NCBI GenBank assembly: GCA_947644715.1
Contig: CANSAP010000002.1
Location: forward strand, 62,001 to 126,000
DNA: 64,000 nt
Reading direction: 5' to 3'
From: an uncultured Bacteroidales bacterium
Lineage (GTDB): Bacteria > Bacteroidota > Bacteroidia > Bacteroidales > Muribaculaceae
Below the pieces are notes generated by a model that did not search any database, had not been told where the DNA came from, and saw nothing but the letters and a program-made list of their open reading frames with translations. A program made the position numbers and the translations under genes. Numbering within the stretch: position 1 is the first letter of the stretch; each line of letters starts with the position of its first letter. Shown one piece after another: positions 46,929 through 55,279 of this stretch.

Positions 46929-47024
46929 CGCTTCGGAGAAGTGGATTCTGAACAACCCCGCATGAAAAAACCGACTCCGCAGGAGGCTCATGCGGGGTTA
47001 TTAACGAATCGCTTCTCCGAAGCG
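46929..47024. terminator. Nested palindromic hairpin after the receptor-like gene
   Basis: Inner perfect stem AACCCCGCATGA (46954-46965) with TCATGCGGGGTT (46988-46999), holding a small CTCC/GGAG stem in its loop; outer imperfect stem CGCTTCGGAGAAG (46930-46942) with CTTCTCCGAAGCG (47012-47024). It probably acts as a terminator, but its length and nesting are more than a simple terminator needs. Confidence 0.6.
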
Positions 47025-47191
47025 ACAGGAAGAGTGAGTTCTTCTTTGAGGGAAATTTGCTACTTGTTAATTAATTGGGGAAATTGCTGTCAGTGGTGCA
47101 TAGGCCTGTGTTTTTTGTATAGGTTTTAATACGCGCGTAGGATAAAGATAAATGCGATTAAAAAAATAGTTTCAAAAAAATGATGTTAAAA

Positions 47192-47223
47192 TTTGGAGAA
47201 TTATTGTTTTGAATGTAACTTTG
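47192..47223 (+). promoter_or_regulatory. Promoter of the LRR protein gene
   Basis: TTTG at 47192-47195, 20 nt, TAACTTTG at 47216-47223, both consensus. Predicted start near 47229. This shows that the longer ORF start at 47193 is not used and supports the ATG at 47271. The rest of 47025-47191 is AT-rich and shows nothing recognisable. Confidence 0.75.
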
Positions 47224-47270
47224 TGGTGGCGCTAAAAGAGTGCCTGAAACTCTACATAAAAAGAAAGAAT

Positions 47271-48452
47271 ATGAAACTGAAGATTTTGATGATGGCTGTA
47301 GCTGCCGTCTGCGCCGGGGGGGCTCAAGGCTATATTGTGCAGATAGGCGACATGTATTTCGGTACAATGTCAGAGCAGTATCTGACGATGGCTGTGGAGT
47401 GTGGTAACACAGAGGATAATGGTATTGATGCTCCTGTACGCCCACAGCGGGTGACCTCGGATTTTGACCCCGGTATTGACCCGTTCAAGTACTGGACGGG
47501 TGGTACGTATAAGGGGGATGTTATTATCCCTGCTGAGGTTGAGAATTATTATGCGCGGTATGTCGTTCAGGAAATCCATATGGGCGCTTTCTGTTACAGC
47601 CCCATCACCTCCATAACAATACCTGAGACGATAGCATATGTCGGCAAGGGAGCATTCGCGTTCTGCTATTCATTAAGGCAGATTGAGATACCGAATAGTG
47701 TTACAAAAATCGGCGCGTTTGCGTTTGAGGATTGCAGGACTCTGGAGCAGGTCTCCTTCTCCACTAACTGTGATAAAATCGACAGTTACACTTTTTATCA
47801 GACCGGGCAAAATCGTGACGAACTGACTCTGCTGGGAGTGGATAATGTGACTCGCATCGGCCACTATGCTTTTGCGTTCTCATCTCTTAAGGAGTATCCT
47901 AATTGGTATAAGCTGGTTCAGCTTGGGAATAATGTCTTTTTCGAGAGCGCGTTAGAGTCTGCGCATATTCCGGCCGGTTGCGTTTTGGGCAGCGAGGTTT
48001 TCATGGACTGCGCTAAGCTGAAGACTGTGGAATTGCCCGCTGACTGTCCGGAGAATATTGATTTGCAGTTTAAGAACTGTCCGGCAATTGACCTGATACG
48101 CATAGAATCTGCAGCACCTCCCGCACTCAGTGCCGATTGGGCATCCAAAGTGGCGTCAGGATGTGTGCTGGAGGTTCCGGCAGAGTCTATTGAGATGTAT
48201 CGTGCGGCGCCTTATTGGAAGGAGTTCACTACGATTCGCGCCCTGACCACGGGAATTGACGAGGTGCCTGCCGGTGATTTTACGGCCAAGGGTCTTTCCG
48301 GTTCTATCAGCGTGAGCGGTAGCAGTAGGGTCAGCATCTACGATATGAACGGTGTGTGCATTTATCAGGGTGAGTGTGGAGAAGTAACCGCCGCTCCCGG
48401 GATATATGTAGTGAAGTCGCCGTCGGCATCAGTGAAGGTACAAGTAATGTAG
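47271..48452 (+). CDS. Secreted BspA-like leucine-rich repeat protein, probable T9SS cargo
   Basis: 393 aa from the chosen start. Seen: signal peptide (MKLKILMMAVAAVCAGGAQG); BspA-type LRR_5 repeats from about residue 90 to 290 (SITIPETIAYVGKGAFAF, EIPNSVTKIGAFAFEDC, ...), and a C-terminal Ig-like tail with YDMNGVCIYQG and GIYVVKSPSASVKVQVM resembling a T9SS sorting domain. BspA-like proteins bind host or bacterial surfaces. The base composition is more AT-rich than its neighbours. Monocistronic, with a strong terminator at 48493. Confidence 0.85.
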   Translation: MKLKILMMAVAAVCAGGAQGYIVQIGDMYFGTMSEQYLTMAVECGNTEDNGIDAPVRPQRVTSDFDPGIDPFKYWTGGTYKGDVIIPAEVENYYARYVVQEIHMGAFCYSPITSITIPETIAYVGKGAFAFCYSLRQIEIPNSVTKIGAFAFEDCRTLEQVSFSTNCDKIDSYTFYQTGQNRDELTLLGVDNVTRIGHYAFAFSSLKEYPNWYKLVQLGNNVFFESALESAHIPAGCVLGSEVFMDCAKLKTVELPADCPENIDLQFKNCPAIDLIRIESAAPPALSADWASKVASGCVLEVPAESIEMYRAAPYWKEFTTIRALTTGIDEVPAGDFTAKGLSGSISVSGSSRVSIYDMNGVCIYQGECGEVTAAPGIYVVKSPSASVKVQVM

Positions 48453-48492
48453 AAGTGATCTCCAAAGACTTACATCATTTTATGATGGATTA

Positions 48493-48551
48493 AAAATACT
48501 GAAGAGGGAGTGTTATAAAGCTCAATTATGACACTCCCTCTTCAGTATTTT
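48493..48551. terminator. Bidirectional terminator between convergent genes
   Basis: Perfect 21-bp stem (48493-48513 with 48531-48551), A-rich on the left and T-rich on the right, 17-nt loop. It serves the LRR gene on the plus strand and the choice-of-anchor gene on the minus strand. Confidence 0.9.
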
Positions 48552-48555
48552 ACGT

Positions 48556-51500
48556 TTATCGAACTACGACCTTAACTGTGCAGTCTCCGGTATGCACTAT
48601 GTATATTCCGGGTTGTACGAAATGGGATACGTTGCCGAGACTCTCGCCGGCAGCAATGACTCTCCCGTCAGTGGAGCATATTGTATAGTTGCTGATGCAC
48701 GAGAGATGAATTACGTTATTCCGCACACTAACCGGCGATGCTTGTCCAACACTTTCAACACCGAGGGGAACCAGTTCATAGGGGGCAGAATACATAGATT
48801 CTCCACGGTCATAGACACCTGTTACCCGGTAAGAATGACTTACAGTCGCTTCTTTGTCAATGAACGATGTTGAGGTAAGAGGTTGCTGATTCAACCGCTC
48901 GCCGTCGCGGTAGACATTGTAACCAATGAGCGCGGCGGCCTGAGGTTCACCATCCCAGGCATCGTAAGTAAAATCGTCGATCTCCAGCAGAACACACCGG
49001 CGCACACACCGTATGGCGAAGTAGCGGGTTCCCACTGGCACTGTAAATTCATATTTCTGCCAGCTGTCCGCTACACCGATATGATCACCTTCACTCAGCT
49101 GCATGAAGCTGTCTGTATGATTGTCAGTCGATGAGACATATGTGCGAATCCACTCATAGTCATATGATGCCGATTTCGCATAGAACGAAACCGTGTGGGC
49201 ACGACCGTCAAGGCGCGGAGAAATCAGCCAGTCATCATTTTCTGCCGGATAATTGGTTGACATACATATCAGGTACTGGGCACCGCCATGGGCTTCAAAT
49301 GCGTTATCCTGATAATCTTCTACCCATACTCCGGCATCCTTCGGATTGAATACCTGAAAGGCCATCGGTTCTCCGCGATGTGGATAGTCTGCCAGTATGC
49401 GCGGAGTGTTGAGTGTAGTCGCACCATCGGCATCATACATTGTCCAGGCACCTATGCCTTCAATTATGAACGGCTCATAGCTCTCGAAACCGTCAGTCAC
49501 CGTGACTGGTGCACCCTGTGGAGCCGGAGTGACATCTGTAAGCGCACTCCAGACCAACTCAACGCGAGTGCCGTCAAATGTTCCACTGAGGTCGCTGACA
49601 GCTGGCAGGTCTGACGGGCGCACGGAATACAGCAACGTCTCTGACTGATTGTTAGCCCTGTTCTCGTCAGCCTCATATTTTATTTCGGCGCGATACGCAA
49701 TACTCACCTGTTCTGCATCATTCACACCGGGCGTAAATTCATGAGTGAAGGTCGTGGTTCCGGCAGCCGGTATCGGACTGCCTTCCACTGTCTCAACAAT
49801 CTCGTCATCACGAAAGAAGAGCACCTGATAATCTCCTTCGACATCGGTACCGCGATTGCTCACACCGACGGTAAACCGGGTGGTCTGATTTATGTCGGCT
49901 CGTTTGAAGTCTGTGGTGAAAGAGGTAATGGCCAGATCATGAGCGTAGGGGGATTCGTCTATCGCTATCTCATCGATATAGATTGAGCGCCATGCGCGGG
50001 CATCGCTTTCAGCTATGGCAAGGAAGCCTATGTTTACGTAGTGACCGGACTCAACCCTTGGCAATGGGATCTCATATTTTTGCCAGCCGTTGTCGCTCTC
50101 ATTTATGTAGAAGAGGGCGTCATCAAGATTCTGCCAGTCACCCCCGTCAAGAGCATACTGCACCTGAAGTCGGTCGTTGATTTCACCATCCATATCCGGA
50201 TCATACCAGGGACTGCGCGCCTGATAGAACCAGAATGTAAGACATGGTGATACCACTGAAGATAAATCCAGCATGGGAGACACAAGACGCGACTGCTCAC
50301 CATAACCGGCATTTCTGTTCAACGCGCGGAGCATCCCGTTATCAAGGTCATGACTGGATACCTCCTCGACTTCCCCATCCTCATCGTCAAAGGTCATCTC
50401 CCACTCAAAATCGGCCGCCGCCGGATCCTGCGACCAGGGCACCTGCATCTTCATCCCGGCAAAAGACTCCATGTATGGAAGCTGCAACGGATTGCCCACG
50501 GTCACGGAGTTTGACGTGAGCGTCTCGGACTCGCGTCCGACAGCTGATTTCACTGTTACGGCATATGATACCTCTGCCTGTCCCGAGGCCACGGGCCGGG
50601 GATCATTTACGGAAGTGGCTGCGAGAGCGTCGGCTACGGTAACCCCATCGGAGCGCACCACTTTATAGAGGAGTGCATCGAAGTCCACATACCCACCCTC
50701 CATGGATGCGGCGGGAGCCTTCCATGTGACGTTCACACTGCGGTCTGCCTCGACTGCCGCACGCAGTGTGCTAACCGGATGCGGAGTGTCATGGCCTATG
50801 AATGCAGAGGCGGAAATCAGGTCTATATGGCCGAAGGAGTTGTGTGCCGTAACCTCATAGGTGTTGATTCCATTCAAAATTACATCGGGGTCTTCCCAAC
50901 TGCGTGTCTCTCCCGGATTGCCTCCGGGCAGGGAACCCACCGGTTCGCCATTGCGGAATATCATTATCTCAGAGATGTCTTCCAGAATAGCACCTCCCGC
51001 AGTTGTGGCCGGCAATGTGAAAGCGAGCCTGGCGGTCATGCTCCCTTGCGCGCCGGGTTCGAGCACTAAGTCCGTGATTGCTCCCGGCGCAAGGGTGTGC
51101 CCTACATCTGTCAGCGCTATATCATCGACCTCCAGGCGGTGCAGGTTCGCTTGACTGTAAGCATATAATCCAAGATGATAAGTGCCGGTGACAGAGGGCG
51201 CTATGCGCAGCTTCTTCATGCCGTTCATATCAGATGTCAGAGCCGGATAATCGGCTATCACAGTTGTCATATTCTCAGGAGAGGCAGCTGTGCCGAGCAT
51301 AATGCGCAGACTCTCGGGTCGAGTGAGCGACCCTACATATATATCAAGATCGTAGACGCGCCCTCGTTCCAAAGTGAAGGGCGGAGAAATGAGCCAGTCA
51401 TCGCCGGGAAGTCCGGTCTGATAGTCCAGCATATAGCAGGCACGTCCGTTCAGGTATTCCCATGACCGGCCGCCGTTGAGGTCCACACATGTCCATGCGG

Positions 51501-51630
51501 CAAAGTCCTCAGGCGTATCGAAAGTTTCTGTCAGCACCCTGGCGCCGGTGGCTCCTCTTGTGGGCAGCACACATAGCAGACCCATGAGTGCGATAAGTTG
51601 ACGAGTAAAAAATCTAAGCATATCTAACAT
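48556..51630 (-). CDS. Large secreted protein with choice-of-anchor-J (jelly-roll) and FnIII-like domains and T9SS tail
   Basis: 1024 aa. Seen: signal peptide (ends TRGATG near residue 28, starting at either ATG 51630 or 51621); three jelly-roll/choice-of-anchor-J type domains, each with a WLISPPFTL- or LVSPMLDL- or DWLISPRLD-type strand; FnIII-like segments between them (VTWKAPAASMEGGY, VELVWSALTD); an adhesion-like CARDB segment (TDFKRADINQTTRFTVGVSN); and a T9SS-type C-terminal domain ending GIYIVHTGDCTVKVVVR. Function unknown; likely surface-bound adhesin or degradative support protein. Promoter -7 at 51648-51655. Confidence 0.8.
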   Translation of the reverse strand: MLDMLRFFTRQLIALMGLLCVLPTRGATGARVLTETFDTPEDFAAWTCVDLNGGRSWEYLNGRACYMLDYQTGLPGDDWLISPPFTLERGRVYDLDIYVGSLTRPESLRIMLGTAASPENMTTVIADYPALTSDMNGMKKLRIAPSVTGTYHLGLYAYSQANLHRLEVDDIALTDVGHTLAPGAITDLVLEPGAQGSMTARLAFTLPATTAGGAILEDISEIMIFRNGEPVGSLPGGNPGETRSWEDPDVILNGINTYEVTAHNSFGHIDLISASAFIGHDTPHPVSTLRAAVEADRSVNVTWKAPAASMEGGYVDFDALLYKVVRSDGVTVADALAATSVNDPRPVASGQAEVSYAVTVKSAVGRESETLTSNSVTVGNPLQLPYMESFAGMKMQVPWSQDPAAADFEWEMTFDDEDGEVEEVSSHDLDNGMLRALNRNAGYGEQSRLVSPMLDLSSVVSPCLTFWFYQARSPWYDPDMDGEINDRLQVQYALDGGDWQNLDDALFYINESDNGWQKYEIPLPRVESGHYVNIGFLAIAESDARAWRSIYIDEIAIDESPYAHDLAITSFTTDFKRADINQTTRFTVGVSNRGTDVEGDYQVLFFRDDEIVETVEGSPIPAAGTTTFTHEFTPGVNDAEQVSIAYRAEIKYEADENRANNQSETLLYSVRPSDLPAVSDLSGTFDGTRVELVWSALTDVTPAPQGAPVTVTDGFESYEPFIIEGIGAWTMYDADGATTLNTPRILADYPHRGEPMAFQVFNPKDAGVWVEDYQDNAFEAHGGAQYLICMSTNYPAENDDWLISPRLDGRAHTVSFYAKSASYDYEWIRTYVSSTDNHTDSFMQLSEGDHIGVADSWQKYEFTVPVGTRYFAIRCVRRCVLLEIDDFTYDAWDGEPQAAALIGYNVYRDGERLNQQPLTSTSFIDKEATVSHSYRVTGVYDRGESMYSAPYELVPLGVESVGQASPVSVRNNVIHLSCISNYTICSTDGRVIAAGESLGNVSHFVQPGIYIVHTGDCTVKVVVR

Positions 51631-51647
51631 GAGTATTGATGATGCTG

Positions 51648-51655
51648 CAAAGTTA
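51648..51655 (-). promoter_or_regulatory. -7 element of the choice-of-anchor-J protein gene
   Basis: On the minus strand TAACTTTG, a full -7 match; the -33 position reads TTGA or CTTG, a partial match. The predicted start near 51641 lies 11 nt before the ATG at 51630 and 20 nt before the ATG at 51621, so the leader is very short. Confidence 0.55.
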
Positions 51656-51716
51656 AGATGGCACTCATGTTTTTGTCAAGAAAACCACTACTGCAATACT
51701 ACTGCACAATTGTTAA

Positions 51717-53390
51717 TCAATCAGTTAGAGAATGTAAAAACGCCTGAATTGAGGCTGCCGGCTCCAATCCTGTCTTTTTCCGCAGCCGCAGGCGCGAGGA
51801 CTCTATGCTGCGTATGGCGCGATTGGTGAGTGCGGCGATTTCCTTGGTTGACATGCCAAGATACAGGAATGCACAAAGGCGCTGATCCGTCTGCGACAGA
51901 GTCGGACACCGAGCCGTTAGATTTCTAAAGAAGTCAGGATGCACCTCTTCAAAATGCTTGCGAAAGTCCTCGGAGGTTCTGTTGTTGACGCTCAACCTCA
52001 GTTCGGAAAGCACCTCTGTGATGGCGGAACGTGCAGCCGCGCAATTATTCTCCCGTATGGCGGCCAGTCCTGAACGCAGCTTTTCAGCAAGATTGCCGTG
52101 AAATTCATTGATGGCGCTTTGGTCAATTGCAAATGAGGTCAGCTCGCGGTTCTTGCGGTCAAGCTCGCGCCTCATTTCTCTGTTTTTCAGCTCGTGAGCC
52201 TCTTTCTCGAGTGCCATGAGTCGCTGACGTTGCGCGAGATTTTCAGCGCTTAGACGCCGCTCCCTGCGTATGCGTCGAAACAGTAGAAAGGCATATAGGG
52301 CTAGCAGGAGCAGAACCACAATGGAGAATGTAATCAGCACCTCCCTGCGCTCTACATCAAACCGCAGTTGCTCATTGCGGTTGCGCAGACGTTCCGATTC
52401 ATACATAATCAAGAGTTGCTGAAGACGCTCCGCATCCTGCGTCAATTGAATCGAATCACGGATTTCCTCATATTTGAGTATCTGACGCAATGCGCCTATG
52501 GAATCTCCCGTAATCAGGCAAATGTCAGCCATCTGTGCATAAGAATCAGGCAAACGGTTCCGCGTCTGGTCGCCGAGCAGTCTCTGTGCATCGGACATCA
52601 ATGCGTGGGCACTATTGAAGTGTCCGTGATGTGCCCTGAGCAAAGCCAGATTAAGAGTGGCCTGAATTGCGGTCTCGGTTTCCGCTTGGGTCGGATTGGC
52701 CAACTGTGCTACCACATCGGCCAATTCCGCCTCCGCATCTCTTTCCCGGCAGGTAATCACTAAAGCATGTGCTCTATTGACGGCTATGGTGGTTTCCATC
52801 GTTCTGTTCCCTTTGGCCGCATCAAGAGCCCGACTGAAATATGAGAGAGCTTTATCCGGCTGATTTGATGCAAGGTACAGGAGTCCGAAATTATTCCATA
52901 TGCGGGCGAGCTTGGATGAATTCCGCTGTCTGCTGTAAACCTGCTCGGCAATTGAAAGCAAATCTGCTCCGGAATCAAACTGCTTGTTCCGGTAATGCAC
53001 CGCAAACAGGTCATTGCACAATCCGGCAATCAGAGTGTCATTACACAGGGCATTCGCCAATTCAAGCGATGAAGAGTACAGTTCTGCTGCATGAGCATCA
53101 GCTCCCATCTGTGCATACGCATCGGCAGCCTTTCTAAGTAGAAATGCTTTTTGAGTGGAGTCGGCGTGCGTTCCTGGCAGGTGGAGCTGCTCTATGCGAT
53201 GCAATGTTGTATGTAGCCGGTCAATAAGTCGGTTTGAATACTCCGGCATATCCTGCCGACAATCATTTCTGTTCCATAGACTCATGAGCAGGTTATCACC
53301 GCTGGTTGGATACGAAGCGGCGAACATATGAGTACAGAGAGAAAAGATTGGCAGCAGGCAGGCTAATTTCAAAACAAATCGTTTACGCAT
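51717..53390 (-). CDS. TPR/TM/LuxR-type HTH membrane regulator (second copy of the plan)
   Basis: 557 aa. Seen: signal peptide/anchor (LKLACLLPIFSLCTHMFA); TPR-like helical domain (about 30-345; e.g. ALSYFSRALDAAKGN); one TM helix at about 351-370 (ITFSIVVLLLLALYAFLLF); a long coiled-coil rich in Arg/Glu; and a C-terminal LuxR-type HTH (LGMSTKEIAALTNRAIRSIESSRLRLRKKTGL). Sensor outside, DNA-binding region inside, as for the genes at 34762 and 42897. Stands between the choice-of-anchor-J gene and fabF on the minus strand. A -7-like element ends 4 nt before the ATG. Confidence 0.8.
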   Translation of the reverse strand: MRKRFVLKLACLLPIFSLCTHMFAASYPTSGDNLLMSLWNRNDCRQDMPEYSNRLIDRLHTTLHRIEQLHLPGTHADSTQKAFLLRKAADAYAQMGADAHAAELYSSSLELANALCNDTLIAGLCNDLFAVHYRNKQFDSGADLLSIAEQVYSRQRNSSKLARIWNNFGLLYLASNQPDKALSYFSRALDAAKGNRTMETTIAVNRAHALVITCRERDAEAELADVVAQLANPTQAETETAIQATLNLALLRAHHGHFNSAHALMSDAQRLLGDQTRNRLPDSYAQMADICLITGDSIGALRQILKYEEIRDSIQLTQDAERLQQLLIMYESERLRNRNEQLRFDVERREVLITFSIVVLLLLALYAFLLFRRIRRERRLSAENLAQRQRLMALEKEAHELKNREMRRELDRKNRELTSFAIDQSAINEFHGNLAEKLRSGLAAIRENNCAAARSAITEVLSELRLSVNNRTSEDFRKHFEEVHPDFFRNLTARCPTLSQTDQRLCAFLYLGMSTKEIAALTNRAIRSIESSRLRLRKKTGLEPAASIQAFLHSLTD

Positions 53391-53394
53391 GCCA

Positions 53395-53402
53395 CAAAAA
53401 TA
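53395..53402 (-). promoter_or_regulatory. -7 element almost touching the regulator's start codon
   Basis: On the minus strand TATTTTTG, 4 nt before the ATG at 53390. The -33 position is not matched. As for the regulator at 42897, the mRNA may be leaderless. Confidence 0.35.
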
Positions 53403-53468
53403 CTAATAATCCACGAATTACGCTATAACTCAGTGAATTTTATTTTTTAATTGCGGGAATGGAATAAC

Positions 53469-53499
53469 AAAGGGAAGCGCCTTGCGGGTGCTTCCCTTT
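53469..53499 (-). terminator. Hairpin terminator after fabF
   Basis: Perfect 10-bp stem AAAGGGAAGC (53469-53478) with GCTTCCCTTT (53490-53499). The T run (GTTTTT) is on the plus side, so on the minus strand termination relies on the stem and a weak U-rich tail. Confidence 0.6.
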
Positions 53500-53524
53500 A
53501 GTTTTTATCGGAATGGGCGAGGGT

Positions 53525-54790
53525 TTATTCGCCGGTGTATTTCTTCATGATGAGGCAGGCGTTGTGGCCGCCGAATCCGAAGGTGTTGGACAGAGCTACG
53601 TTCACGGGGCGCTTCTGAGCCTTGTTGAATGTGAAGTTGAGCTTGTAGTCCACTTCGGGGTCTTCGTCTCCCTCCACGTGGTTGATGGTGGGGGGCACGA
53701 TGTCGTCGGTCAGTGCACGCACGCACATGAGAGCCTCGAGCGCGCCGGCGGCACCGAGCAGGTGGCCGGTCATTGACTTGGTTGAGCTGAGGTTCATCTT
53801 GTAGGCGTGGTCGCCGAATACCTCCTTGATAGCTTTGGCTTCGGAGATATCGCCCACGGGTGTTGAGGTGCCGTGAGTGTTGATGTAGTCGATATCTTCG
53901 GGCTTCATGCCGGCATCACGCAGAGCGTTCTCCATCACGAGGCGGGCACCGAGGCCCTCGGGGTGAGTGGCGGTGATGTGGTAGGCATCGGCTGAGAGGC
54001 CGCCACCCACTACTTCTGCGTAGATGTGAGCGCCGCGCGCCTTGGCGTGCTCATATTCCTCAAGCACGAGAGCGGCAGCACCTTCACCGATTACGAAGCC
54101 GTCGCGGGAGCCTGAGAAGGGGCGGGAAGCGGTGGCGGGGTCGTCGTTGCGGGTTGAGAGTGCGCGCATGGAGTTGAAGCCGCCTACACCTGCGGGGTAG
54201 ATTGCAGCTTCAGCACCACCGGCCACGATAGCGTCGGCGTATCCGAGACGGATGTAGTTGAAGGCATCAACGAGCGCATTGTTAGAGGATGCGCAGGCTG
54301 ACACTGTGCCGAAGTTGGGGCCGCGGAACTCATGGTTGATTGAGATGTGGCCGGCAGCGATGTCGGCAATCATCTTGGGGATGAAGAAAGGATTGTATTT
54401 GGGACCCTGTTCCTTGTGCTGGGCATAGTATCCGGCTTCTTCCTCGAAGGTGTGGAGGCCGCCGATGCCTGCTGCGAAGATTACGCCCACACGGTTTTTG
54501 TCAACCCCTTCGGAGTCGATGTTGGCGTCGGCAATAGCTTCGTCGGCAGCCACGAGTGCATACATTGCATAGAGGTCGAGCTGACGGGCTTTCTTGCGGT
54601 CGAAGTGGTCGGCGGGATTGAAGTCCTTTACTTCGCAAGCGAACTGGGTTTTGAACTGCGAGCAGTCAAAGTGGGTTATAGGGCCTGCGCCGCTCACGCC
54701 TTTGACGGCGTTCTCCCAGGTTGTCTTGGCGTCGTTGCCAATGGGAGTGAGGGCACCGAGGCCTGTTACTACTACACGTTTTAGTTCCAT
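53525..54790 (-). CDS. fabF: 3-oxoacyl-ACP synthase II
   Basis: Elongates fatty acids by condensing malonyl-ACP with acyl-ACP. 421 aa from the chosen ATG (54790); the longer frame to 54856 has no homology. Seen: active-site Cys166 in VSACASSNNA, His306 in NTHGTSTPVGD and His343 in SMTGHLLGAAG, the normal Cys-His-His triad with the standard spacing. Follows acpP in a two-gene operon; the 105-nt spacer shows no clear promoter. Confidence 0.97.
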   Translation of the reverse strand: MELKRVVVTGLGALTPIGNDAKTTWENAVKGVSGAGPITHFDCSQFKTQFACEVKDFNPADHFDRKKARQLDLYAMYALVAADEAIADANIDSEGVDKNRVGVIFAAGIGGLHTFEEEAGYYAQHKEQGPKYNPFFIPKMIADIAAGHISINHEFRGPNFGTVSACASSNNALVDAFNYIRLGYADAIVAGGAEAAIYPAGVGGFNSMRALSTRNDDPATASRPFSGSRDGFVIGEGAAALVLEEYEHAKARGAHIYAEVVGGGLSADAYHITATHPEGLGARLVMENALRDAGMKPEDIDYINTHGTSTPVGDISEAKAIKEVFGDHAYKMNLSSTKSMTGHLLGAAGALEALMCVRALTDDIVPPTINHVEGDEDPEVDYKLNFTFNKAQKRPVNVALSNTFGFGGHNACLIMKKYTGE

Positions 54791-54895
54791 AGAAAGTATA
54801 TATACACGCGGCGCACATGAACGGGCTAAACCGCCCGCGAGCCGAAGCTCCGTCACGGTGCCTGCCTTGTGCGCGTGCGTGGGTAAAGGGGTGGC

Positions 54896-55132
54896 TTATT
54901 TCTTGTTTGCCTCAATGTAGGCAATAGCGTCGCCTACAGTGGCGATCTTTTCGGCCTCATCTTCGGGGATCTGAAGGTCGAACACCTTCTCGAACTCCAT
55001 GATAAGCTCTACGGTGTCGAGAGAGTCTGCGCCGAGGTCCTTGCTGAACTCAGCGGTTTCTACTACTTCGTTCGCGTCAACGCTGAGCTTGTCCACGATG
55101 ATTTCCTTTACTTTTGCAGCTATTTCAGACAT
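54896..55132 (-). CDS. acpP: Acyl carrier protein
   Basis: Carries growing fatty acyl chains on a phosphopantetheine arm. 78 aa from the chosen ATG (55132), the normal size; the longer frame has no family support. Seen: attachment Ser37 in [12 protein letters not shown], acidic helices, FSKDLG before it. First gene of the acpP-fabF operon. A TTACTTTG (one mismatch to TAnnTTTG) lies about 50 nt upstream. Confidence 0.97.
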   Translation of the reverse strand: MSEIAAKVKEIIVDKLSVDANEVVETAEFSKDLGADSLDTVELIMEFEKVFDLQIPEDEAEKIATVGDAIAYIEANKK

Positions 55133-55279
55133 GGTGCTAAAATGATTTTTGGGTGAATATTTCTTATGTTGTTTATTTTCAGAGTGCAAAGTAAGCAATA
55201 ATCTTTGAGATACGGAAATTTTTTACCGGGAAAATCGCTTTTTTCTGCACACGCGGGCTTTTTCTGTGCATCCCAAGCC

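Noticed and set aside
46941-47129. 62-codon plus ORF in the nested palindrome
   Set aside because: It runs through the stem-loop and has no homology or start support.
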